Assembly: GCA_030433005.1 (NCBI GenBank)
Contig: JAUILQ010000030.1
Location: 1-59,770 of the forward strand
Direction of reading: 5' to 3'
DNA: 59,770 nt
DNA from: Alphaproteobacteria bacterium
GTDB taxonomy: Bacteria > Pseudomonadota > Alphaproteobacteria > Kiloniellales > DSM-21159
This document shows, piece after piece, positions 15,842 through 23,335 of the stretch. The notes under the pieces were generated by a model. That model saw only the letters and a program-made list of their open reading frames with translations. It was not told the origin of the DNA and made no database searches. The translations under genes and the position numbers were made by a program. How positions within the stretch are numbered: the first letter of the stretch is position 1; each line of letters begins with the position of its first letter.

Positions 15842-16990
15842 CTACCGCCGGGCGGCGTCTTCGGGGGCGCCGGCGGCGAAGAAGGCCGCCAGGGCCTCGA
15901 TCTCGGCGTCGGTCAGGAACCGCGCGGCCTCGTGCATGACGTTGGCGAAACGGGTCGCACCGAGGGGCTTGTCGCGCCACAGCCGCAGCCAGCGCTCGAG
16001 CCAGCGGGCGTCCTGTCCGGCGATGTGCGGATAGAGCGCGCGCCGCGGCGGCTCCGCCTCGGGGCCGTGGCAGGCGAGGCAGCTCGGGATGTCGCGGCGC
16101 GGGTCGCCCTCGCCGGCCAGGCGCGCGCCCGTCGCGAGCAGCTCGGCGTCGGCCTCCGAGCCGGTCGCCGCGAACCGCGGCAGCGCGGCGAAGTGCGCCG
16201 CCAGGCGACGCCGCTCACCGGCCGTGAGCTCGGCGGCGAGCGGCTCCATGAAGCCGCTCGGCCGCGCGCCGCCGGCGTAGCCCTCCAGCGACGCGGCAAG
16301 GTAGGCCTCGGACTGGCCGGCCAGCTTCGGCGCCACGCCGTCGCGGCCGAGGCCGTCCGCGCCGTGGCAGCGCGCGCAGTTGTCGAGCGGCTCCTCGAGC
16401 CGGCCGGTCAGCCCCCCGAAGCTGATCGACGCCCCTTCGTCGAGCGCCCGCCGCGGCTCGGCCGGGCCGTAGGCCAGGCGGCGGTAGGCCTCGGCGTCGA
16501 GCGAGCCGTAGCGCCGGAGGAAGGCCGCGAGCGCCCAGGGCTCGTCCGGCCGCTCCTGGGTCGGCCAGGCCGGCATGCCGGTGTACTTGAAGCCGTGGCG
16601 CGCGATCCAATAGAGCTCGCGGTCGGCGAACTTCCCGCCGATCCCGTCGAGCGACGGCGGCTCCGGCCGCATGCCGCCGACCAGCGGGTTGCGCGCGCGC
16701 CCGGGCGCGCCATGGCAGGGCGCGCAGCCGCTCTCGAAGTGGCCGGCGCCGAGCGCGACCAGCGCCGGGTCGTCGAGGTCGATGTCGCGCGGCGGCGCCT
16801 CGCCCAGTGACCAGGTGCGCACCGCGTTGACCAGGTAGCCGTGGAGCAGGGCGCTGACGCCCGGCAGGTGCGGCAGGCTGGCGGCGATGTTGTAGGGCGC
16901 CACGAACCAGAAGGCGGCGCCGAGCAGCAGCAGGCCGCCGGCGGCCGCGGCCGCCCACTGCCGGCGCGATCTCGGGCGGCGCAGCTTCAT
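15842..16990 (-). CDS. Membrane-anchored tri-haem cytochrome c
   Basis: A 382-residue protein with one N-terminal membrane anchor (about residues 12-31) and three CxxCH haem c sites: C89-APC-H93, C205-ARC-H209 and C304-LAC-H308. Each site is followed by a cytochrome c domain with candidate Met ligands (TGMPAWP, GFMEPL, NVMHEAARF). This three-domain layout resembles alcohol/aldehyde dehydrogenase cytochrome c subunits and electron donors to caa3 oxidases. Its ATG overlaps the ctaG stop, making it the last gene of the oxidase operon. It may feed electrons to CoxB; inference from position. Confidence 0.88.
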   Translation of the reverse strand: MKLRRPRSRRQWAAAAAGGLLLLGAAFWFVAPYNIAASLPHLPGVSALLHGYLVNAVRTWSLGEAPPRDIDLDDPALVALGAGHFESGCAPCHGAPGRARNPLVGGMRPEPPSLDGIGGKFADRELYWIARHGFKYTGMPAWPTQERPDEPWALAAFLRRYGSLDAEAYRRLAYGPAEPRRALDEGASISFGGLTGRLEEPLDNCARCHGADGLGRDGVAPKLAGQSEAYLAASLEGYAGGARPSGFMEPLAAELTAGERRRLAAHFAALPRFAATGSEADAELLATGARLAGEGDPRRDIPSCLACHGPEAEPPRRALYPHIAGQDARWLERWLRLWRDKPLGATRFANVMHEAARFLTDAEIEALAAFFAAGAPEDAARR

Positions 16991-17583
16991 GAGGACCCCG
17001 CCTCGCGGTCGACCGCCCCGCGCTCCAGCGACAGCACCGGCGCCAGGCTGGCGACGCCGACCGCCAGGTAGACGGCGGCGCCGGCGGCCATCAGCATGCC
17101 GGCGAGCTGCTGGTCCTCCAGCGGAGCGAGCCCCAGCGCGCCACCGCCGCAGGCGGCATAGAGCGGCTCGGGCGCGAAGGCGATCAGTGCGCCGAGCAGC
17201 GACATGTGCATCAGCGTCGCCAGCAGGGCCGCCGCGCCGCCCAGGGCCGAGGCCGAGCGCGTCGCGCTCCAGAGCAGCAGGCCGACCGCCAGGAAGCTCG
17301 CCTGCTCCAGCACCAGCCCGAGCGGCGAGAGCCGCGCCCAGTCGTGCGCCGCCGGCACGTGCCAGCCCCAGACCACCGCGGCCTCGAGCAGCGTCGCGGC
17401 GGCGAGCAGCAGCGGGCCGGGCCGGAACGGCAGGCGCGGCGCCAGCAGCAGGGCCGCGCCGGCGACCACGCCGAGGTGCAGGACCATCGCCGGCGTCATC
17501 GACCCGCGCGAGAGCTCCGGCAGCGGACCGCCCCAGAGCGCCGCCAGCAGCGCGAAGCCGAGCAGGGGGCGCACTAGCGGCAT
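16987..17583 (-). CDS. ctaG: CtaG-type cytochrome c oxidase (caa3) assembly protein
   Basis: A 198-residue polytopic membrane protein of the Caa3-CtaG family (COG3336), with about six helices. Characteristic blocks are VVWGWHVPAAHDWA, LMHMSLLGALIAFAPEPLY and GLAPLEDQQLAGMLM. Family members are needed to assemble the CuA/CuB-containing caa3 oxidase; this is not the same family as Cox11-type CtaG. The ATG at 17583 lies 10 bases inside the end of the upstream gene, and the stop overlaps the cytochrome c start. Confidence 0.87.
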   Translation of the reverse strand: MPLVRPLLGFALLAALWGGPLPELSRGSMTPAMVLHLGVVAGAALLLAPRLPFRPGPLLLAAATLLEAAVVWGWHVPAAHDWARLSPLGLVLEQASFLAVGLLLWSATRSASALGGAAALLATLMHMSLLGALIAFAPEPLYAACGGGALGLAPLEDQQLAGMLMAAGAAVYLAVGVASLAPVLSLERGAVDREAGSS

Positions 17584-17957
17584 GTCGAGAACACCACCGC
17601 GGGCACCGCGTCGAACAGCACGGCGACCGCGCTCAGGGCACAGAGCAGCAGCGTCGCATGGCCGAGGAAGCGTGCCCGCTCGGCGGCGCTGTCCTCGGTC
17701 AGGTCGTCCTCGAAGGTCAGGCGGCCGCCGTAGCGCCGCACGGCGTGCCGGGCCAGCCAGGCGATCGCGGCGAGCGCCAGCAGGGTCAGCACGGCGATCG
17801 CGAGGCGCACCCAGAACAGCGAGCCGCTGCCGTCGGCGGCCTTGGCGCACCACAGCGCCGCCGCCCAGTAGGACAGCAGGAAGTGCGCGGCCCAGATGCC
17901 CAGCGCCGCGATCACGGGCCACAGCGAGCCCTCCTCGAACAGCGTCTTCTGCTTCAT
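17574..17957 (-). CDS. Small membrane protein of the caa3 oxidase operon
   Basis: A 127-residue protein with three predicted helices (about residues 12-37, 46-66, 97-120) and an intervening charged segment (RLTFEDDLTEDSAAERARF). It begins 13 bases after the coxA/C fusion and overlaps ctaG by 10 bases, so it is co-translated with the oxidase. It could be a subunit IV-like component or an assembly factor. The sequence is not close enough to known CoxD/CyoD for me to assign one. Confidence 0.72.
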   Translation of the reverse strand: MKQKTLFEEGSLWPVIAALGIWAAHFLLSYWAAALWCAKAADGSGSLFWVRLAIAVLTLLALAAIAWLARHAVRRYGGRLTFEDDLTEDSAAERARFLGHATLLLCALSAVAVLFDAVPAVVFSTCR

Positions 17958-17970
17958 GGCGCGCTCCCTG

Positions 17971-20541
17971 TCATGGGCCCCCCGCGGTCAGGGGGAACAG
18001 GCCGAGCAGCGCGAAGCTGCAGAGCGCCGTCGCCGCCATGAAGTTCCAGTAGAGCTCGACGTTGTGAAGGTCGGCGTCGTAGCGCGGGGTCATCCGCCCG
18101 GCCCAGCTGCCGGCGGCGCAGTAGAGCTGCATGATCGCGCCGACCGAGACGTGGGCGCCGAGCCACAGCACCAGGACCCAGCAGGTCGCGTCGTAGACGT
18201 GGCGCGTCGGCTCCAGACCGGCGCTCCACAGGGCGCCGGCGAAGGCGGCAGCGCCGGCGAGGCCGAGCAGGGCTGCGAGCGGACAGCCCCAGCGCGCCCA
18301 GGCGATGCCGCCGGCCGCGTGGCGCCGCCGGATCAGCTCCATCAACGCCCAGGCCGCCAGGATCAGCGCCAGGCCGGTGACCAGCAGACGCAGGTCCGGC
18401 CGGCCGGCGTCGGCGGCCGGGAAGGCCTCGTGGCGCGTCCAGAAGAAGAAGTAGGCGAAGACCAGGCCGACGAAGGCGCTGAAGTCGCCGATCATGGTGA
18501 TGAACATCGCCCACCAGCCGACCGAGCGGGTGCCCGAGGCGTAGAGCGGCAGCGTCAGGCCTCGGCCCGCCGCCTTCTCGGGCTTCTCGGGGATCTGGCT
18601 GGTGCCGGTCCACAGCCACCAGATGATCGCCGCCACCGTGCCGGCCGCGCACAGACCGGTCAGCCACCAGAGCTTGTAGGTGCCGAAGATGAAGCAGGCG
18701 CCGAGCAGCGCGGCGGCGAGCAGCGTCTTGTAGGTCGGCCCCGGCACGCGCTGCACCTGCGTCGGCTCGGCGTCGAGGATGTCGGAGACCAGCATCTCGC
18801 GCTGCCCCTCCTCGGCGTCCGGCAGATAGAAGCGGCCCTCGTCGATCTCGCGGACCAGGTCCTTCTGCTCCCACAGCGGATAGCGCGAGGTGACGATCGG
18901 CACGCAGCGCGCGCCCCAGGACTCGCCCGGCACCGCGGCGCTCCACTCGATGCCCGGCGAGCCCCAGGGGTTGCGCGGCGCCAGCGGCTGGCGGCCCTTG
19001 GGGCGGAACACGTCGAGCACGATCAGGGCGAAGCCGGCGGCGATGACGAAGGCGCCGGCGCTGCTGACCAGGTTGAGCGTGTCCCAGCCGAGCTCGGCCG
19101 GGTAGGTCCAGACCCGCCGAGGCATGCCGAGCAGGCCGGTCAGGTGCATCGGCAGGAAGGTGACGTTGAAGCCGACGAACATCAGCCAGAAGGCCCAGCG
19201 CCCGAGCCGCTCGGAGAGCAGCTTGTCGGTCTGGAAGGGGAACCAGTAGTAGAGCCCGGCGAGCAGCGGGAAGACGACGCCGCCGATCAGCGTGAAGTGC
19301 AGGTGGGCGACGATGAAGTAGCTGTCGTGGGCCTGCCAGTCGAAGCCGGGCAGCGCGACCATGACGCCGGTCAGCCCGCCGGCGACGAAGATCGCGATGC
19401 CGCCCATGGCGAAGAGCATCGGCACCGAGCGCTTGACCTTGCCGACCAGCAGCGTGGCGATGAAACAGAAGATCTGCACGCCGGTCGGGATCGCCACCGC
19501 CTCGGAGGCGGCGGAGAAGAAGCCGAGCGAGATGTTCGGCAGGCCGGTCGCGTACATGTGGTGCGCCCACAGCCCGAAGCTCAGGAAGGCGGTGCCGACC
19601 GCCGAGAGCACGATCCAGCTGTGCCCGACCATCGGCACCCGCGCGAAGGTCGGCACCAGCGAGGCGATGATCGCGATCGAGGGCAGGAAGACGATGTAGA
19701 CCTCGGGGTGGCCGAAGATCCAGAAAAGGTGCTGCCAGAGAATCGGGTCGCCGCCGCGCGTCGTGTCGAAGAACGGCCAGTCGAAGGCGCGCTCCATCTC
19801 CAGCAGCAGGTCGCCGGCGATCAGCGGCGGGAAGGCGAAGAGGATCATCCCGGCGACGACCAGGATGTACCAGCAGTAGAGCGGCATCAGGTTGAGCCGC
19901 ATGCCCGGCGGGCGGCACTTGAGCACGCCGACGATCAGCTCGACGGCGGCGGCGATCGAGGCGACCTCGATGAAGGAGAGGCCGAGCAGCCAGATGTCGG
20001 CGCCGATGCCGGTCAGGTGCGGCTCGGAGGTCAGCGGCGGGTACATGAACCAGCCGCTGCTCGGCGCGGCGTCGAAGAACACCGAGCCGGCGACGAAGGT
20101 GCCGCCGATCGCGAAGCACCAGTAGCCGAAGGCCGAGAGCCGCGGGAACGGCAGGTCGCGAGCGCCCAGCAGCTCGGGCAGCAGCAGGATCGAGACGGCC
20201 TCGAAGATCGGCACGGCGAAGAGGAACATCATCATCGTGCCGTGCATCGTGAACAGCTGGTTGTAGAGCGACATCGACAGGAAGTCGTTGTCGGGCAGCG
20301 CCAGCTGCACGCGCATCAGCAGGGCCAGGATGCCGGCGAAGGCGAAGAAGCCGAAGGCGGTCAGGATGTACCAGACGCCGACCGTGTCGTTGTTGACGGC
20401 CGAGAAGTAGCGCCAGCCGGTCGGCTTCTTCCAGACCGCGCGCAGCCGCTGCTCCTGCGCCTCGCGCAGCGCCGGGTCGTCCTGGCAGTCGGGATGCGGC
20501 AGCACGGGGTGCATCGGACCTGAGGCAGGGGCGTCGGTCAT
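17971..20541 (-). CDS. coxA: Cytochrome c oxidase subunits I and III fused (CoxA-CoxC), haem-copper oxidase family A
   Basis: An 856-residue fusion. Subunit I occupies roughly residues 40-560, with haem/CuB ligands H100 (FTMHGTMMM), H278-P-E280-V-Y282 (GHPEVY, with the cross-linking Tyr and the D-channel Glu), H327-H328 (LWAHHMY), and H413 and H415 (AHLHFT). A linker (~560-650) leads to a subunit III part with five or more helices (SVGWWAMFITMIGDFSAFVGLVFAYFFFW). It reduces O2 to water and pumps protons in the inner membrane. The ATG overlaps the coxB stop. The residue aligning with the K-channel lysine appears to be S372. Confidence 0.93.
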   Translation of the reverse strand: MTDAPASGPMHPVLPHPDCQDDPALREAQEQRLRAVWKKPTGWRYFSAVNNDTVGVWYILTAFGFFAFAGILALLMRVQLALPDNDFLSMSLYNQLFTMHGTMMMFLFAVPIFEAVSILLLPELLGARDLPFPRLSAFGYWCFAIGGTFVAGSVFFDAAPSSGWFMYPPLTSEPHLTGIGADIWLLGLSFIEVASIAAAVELIVGVLKCRPPGMRLNLMPLYCWYILVVAGMILFAFPPLIAGDLLLEMERAFDWPFFDTTRGGDPILWQHLFWIFGHPEVYIVFLPSIAIIASLVPTFARVPMVGHSWIVLSAVGTAFLSFGLWAHHMYATGLPNISLGFFSAASEAVAIPTGVQIFCFIATLLVGKVKRSVPMLFAMGGIAIFVAGGLTGVMVALPGFDWQAHDSYFIVAHLHFTLIGGVVFPLLAGLYYWFPFQTDKLLSERLGRWAFWLMFVGFNVTFLPMHLTGLLGMPRRVWTYPAELGWDTLNLVSSAGAFVIAAGFALIVLDVFRPKGRQPLAPRNPWGSPGIEWSAAVPGESWGARCVPIVTSRYPLWEQKDLVREIDEGRFYLPDAEEGQREMLVSDILDAEPTQVQRVPGPTYKTLLAAALLGACFIFGTYKLWWLTGLCAAGTVAAIIWWLWTGTSQIPEKPEKAAGRGLTLPLYASGTRSVGWWAMFITMIGDFSAFVGLVFAYFFFWTRHEAFPAADAGRPDLRLLVTGLALILAAWALMELIRRRHAAGGIAWARWGCPLAALLGLAGAAAFAGALWSAGLEPTRHVYDATCWVLVLWLGAHVSVGAIMQLYCAAGSWAGRMTPRYDADLHNVELYWNFMAATALCSFALLGLFPLTAGGP

Positions 20542-21566
20542 TCGAGGCTCACCAGGTAGTCGGCGATCAGCCGGATCTCCTCGGCCGGCAGCATGTCGAA
20601 GGCCGGCATGCGCACGCCCGGCTTGACGGCGCCGGCGTCGGCGATCCAGCGGGCCATCTCCGCGCGGCCCATCGGCAGCTGGCCGGCGCCGATGGTCAGG
20701 CGCGAGCCGACGTGCGTCAGGTCGGGTCCCAGCTTGCCCTCGGCGGCGGTGCCGCGGATCGCATGGCAGGCGCCGCAGCCGGTCGCCAGGAACAGCTCGC
20801 GCCCGCGCCGGGTGCGCGCGTCGGCCGGCTCGGCGGCCGGCGCGGCCTGGCCGGCCAGCCAGTCGGCATAGGCCTCGGGCTGCATGACCACGACCGGCAG
20901 CGCCATCTGGGCGTGGGCCTCGCCGCAGAACTCGGCACAGGCGCCGCGGAAGCGGCCGGTCCGGGTCGGGGTCAGGTGCAGGCGGTTCACGCGGCCGGGT
21001 ATCATGTCGAGCTTGCCGCCCAGGCTGGGCACCCAGAAGGAGTGGATGACGTCGTCGGCGCGCAGCACCATCTCGACCGTGCGGCCGACCGGCAGGCGCA
21101 GCTCGTTGGGCGTCGGCACCGGCGCGGCGTCGGCGTCGCCGGCAGGCGCCGCGTGGGCGATGCGCCACCACCACTGCTCGCCGGTCGCCTCGACGGTCAG
21201 CTCGCCGGTCCGGCCGGTCAGGTCGCGCATCAGGATCAGGCCGGCGACCAGCAGCGCCAGCACGGCGACCGTCGGCGCGACCATGCCGCCCCAGATGACC
21301 AGGCCGCGCGCGCCGCGGCCGCGCGGATCCGAAGGCCCGGAGCGCGCCGCGAACAGCATGGTGCCGATGACAAGCAGCCAGATGACGACCGCGGCGGCGA
21401 CCATGATCCAGAGCAGGCGCGCGACCGCCTCGGCCTCGACGCCCGCCGTGTCGGCCCAGGACTGCGGGCCGCTGCAGCCGGCCAGCAGCGCGGCCGGGGC
21501 CAGCGCCGCCGCGGCGGCCGCTACAGGGGCTCTGGGGAGGCGGAAAGAGCTCAAGCCATCATCCAT
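20538..21566 (-). CDS. coxB: Cytochrome c oxidase subunit II with fused cytochrome c domain (caa3 type)
   Basis: A 342-residue subunit II. A lipobox LLAGC (C31) suggests N-terminal lipidation. Two transmembrane helices follow (about 51-73 and 90-113). The CuA site is complete: H175, C210, E212, C214, H218 and M221 (CAEFCGEAHAQM). The C-terminal ~90 residues form a cytochrome c domain with C264-GAC-H268 and a candidate Met ligand in RMPAFDM. Electrons enter through this haem and CuA. The ATG at 21566 fits the signal peptide; upstream open frame is disregarded. It is the first gene of the oxidase operon. Confidence 0.93.
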   Translation of the reverse strand: MDDGLSSFRLPRAPVAAAAAALAPAALLAGCSGPQSWADTAGVEAEAVARLLWIMVAAAVVIWLLVIGTMLFAARSGPSDPRGRGARGLVIWGGMVAPTVAVLALLVAGLILMRDLTGRTGELTVEATGEQWWWRIAHAAPAGDADAAPVPTPNELRLPVGRTVEMVLRADDVIHSFWVPSLGGKLDMIPGRVNRLHLTPTRTGRFRGACAEFCGEAHAQMALPVVVMQPEAYADWLAGQAAPAAEPADARTRRGRELFLATGCGACHAIRGTAAEGKLGPDLTHVGSRLTIGAGQLPMGRAEMARWIADAGAVKPGVRMPAFDMLPAEEIRLIADYLVSLE

Positions 21567-21708
21567 CGGTCGCGCCCGGGGGTGACGGCCGCATCCCCGC
21601 AGCCGCCCTCCCGGACGGCCTCGCCGGCAACAAGGCGCCGAGCCCCGAAAGCAGAAAGTCGCCAGCAGCCGCGGTGGTTCCCTGCCCCGCCCCTGCATCG
21701 GCGCGCGG

Positions 21709-23136
21709 TCAGCCGCGCGTGCCGCGGCCCTCGGGCTGGGCCGGCGCCGTGGCCAGCTTCTGGCTGGAGACCTCGGCGCCGGCGTCGCGCGCCAGGGTCG
21801 CGAACACCAGAGCCGAGGCGCCGGACAGCGCGGCGATGGCCAGGAAGGCCGCGGTGAAGTCTGCCGGCACCAGCTCGGCGCCGCCGCGCAGCGCCTGCGA
21901 GGCCTCCAGCGCGATGGCGGCGAAGGCGACGCCGCCGGCCAGCGCCAGCTGCTGCATGACCGCGGCGAAGGAGGTCGCCCGGCTCATGCCCTCCTGCTCG
22001 ATGTCGGCGTAGCCGACGGCGTTGATCGAGGTGAACTGCAGCGAGCGGAAGAAGCCCCCGGCGAGCAGGACGGCCACCATCAGCAGGACCGGCGTGTCCG
22101 CGGCGAAGGCGCCGATCGCGCCCAGCAGGCCGGCACAGATCAGGGCGTTGACCGTCAGCACGCTGCGGAAGCCGAAGCGCTTCAGCGCCGGCCCTGCCAC
22201 CGCCTTCATGGCCAGCGCGCCGGCGGCGATGGCGAAGGTCAGCGAGCCGGAGGCGAAGGGCGTCATGCCGAAGCCGAGCTGCAGCATCAGCGGCAGCAGG
22301 AAGGGAATCGCGCCGGTGCCGACGCGGAACAGCGTGCCCCCGGCAACCGAGACCCGGAAGGTCGGGATGCGCAGCAGCGAGAGGTCGATGATCGGGTGCG
22401 CCGTGCGCCGGGCGTGGCGCAGGTAGAGGCCAATCAGCCCGATTCCGACGGCGATCAGCGCCAGGGCGTCGTAGCCCGGCAGCACCGCCGCGCCGAGCAG
22501 CGTGAAGCCGAAGATCAGCGCGGCCAGGCCGAGCCCCGAGAGCAGGAACCCGCGCACGTCGAGCGGCGGCACGCGCTCGGCGCGAATCTGCGGGATCACC
22601 AGGCTCGCCAGGACCATGCCGACGAGGCCGACCGGGACGTTCAGCCAGAAGATCCAGCGCCAGTCGTAGAAGGTCGTGATGAAGCCGCCGACCGGCGGCC
22701 CGAGCAGCGGCGCGACCAGCGCCGGGATGGTCAGCCACATCATGGCGTTGACCAGCTGGCGCTTCTCGACGACGCGCAGGATGATCAGGCGGCCGACCGG
22801 CACCATCATGGCGCCGCCGATGCCCTGGGCGAAGCGGGCGGCGATCAGGCTCTCCAGGTTCTGCGCCGAGGCGCAGGCGATCGAGGCGGCGATGAACACG
22901 CCGATCGCCGCGCGGAACACCGTGCGCGCGCCGAAGCGGTCGGCGCACCAGCCGCTGACCGGAATGAAGATCGCCAGCGACACCAGGTAGGCGGTGAAGG
23001 CCAGCTTGAGCACGATCGGGTTGACGCCGAGGTCGAGCGCCATGGCCGGCAGCGAGGTCGCGATCACCGTGCTGTCAAGGTTCTCGATGAACAGCGCCGA
23101 GGCGACGACGAGGGTGATGGTACGCGCACTGGCCAT
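21709..23136 (-). CDS. MFS transporter, DHA2-like drug/H+ antiporter
   Basis: A 475-residue polytopic protein with 12-14 predicted helices. Near the N-terminus, ENLDSTVIATSLPAMA is the DHA2 (EmrB/QacA) motif. GWCADRFGARTVF is the MFS loop 2-3 motif A, and APLLGPPVGGFI is the antiporter motif C. The family exports hydrophobic drugs or metabolites using the proton gradient. No periplasmic adaptor (EmrA-like) gene lies next to it, so it probably works alone at the inner membrane. Divergent from the TPR-methyltransferase gene. Confidence 0.9.
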   Translation of the reverse strand: MASARTITLVVASALFIENLDSTVIATSLPAMALDLGVNPIVLKLAFTAYLVSLAIFIPVSGWCADRFGARTVFRAAIGVFIAASIACASAQNLESLIAARFAQGIGGAMMVPVGRLIILRVVEKRQLVNAMMWLTIPALVAPLLGPPVGGFITTFYDWRWIFWLNVPVGLVGMVLASLVIPQIRAERVPPLDVRGFLLSGLGLAALIFGFTLLGAAVLPGYDALALIAVGIGLIGLYLRHARRTAHPIIDLSLLRIPTFRVSVAGGTLFRVGTGAIPFLLPLMLQLGFGMTPFASGSLTFAIAAGALAMKAVAGPALKRFGFRSVLTVNALICAGLLGAIGAFAADTPVLLMVAVLLAGGFFRSLQFTSINAVGYADIEQEGMSRATSFAAVMQQLALAGGVAFAAIALEASQALRGGAELVPADFTAAFLAIAALSGASALVFATLARDAGAEVSSQKLATAPAQPEGRGTRG

Positions 23137-23335
23137 CCCCCTCCCTTAGCGCGGATCGGCGCGCGGCCGACAGCGCCGCGCCCGCATGCGATCCCTCCGG
23201 CACACGCATGGCGGTCGGCGCATGGCGGCCGGCGCGCCGGCGGCGCGAGACCCTACCGCCGGACGCGCGAACGCGTTAGACAGGCCCCGGCCGAACGGCT
23301 TCCGGCCCCTTGTCACAGCAGCACAGTTGCCAGCC

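Noticed and set aside
17896..20523. Long plus-strand frame opposite coxA/C
   Set aside because: The translated product is low complexity (Asp/Arg/Gln/His-rich) and has no domain. The opposite strand holds the unmistakable oxidase subunit.
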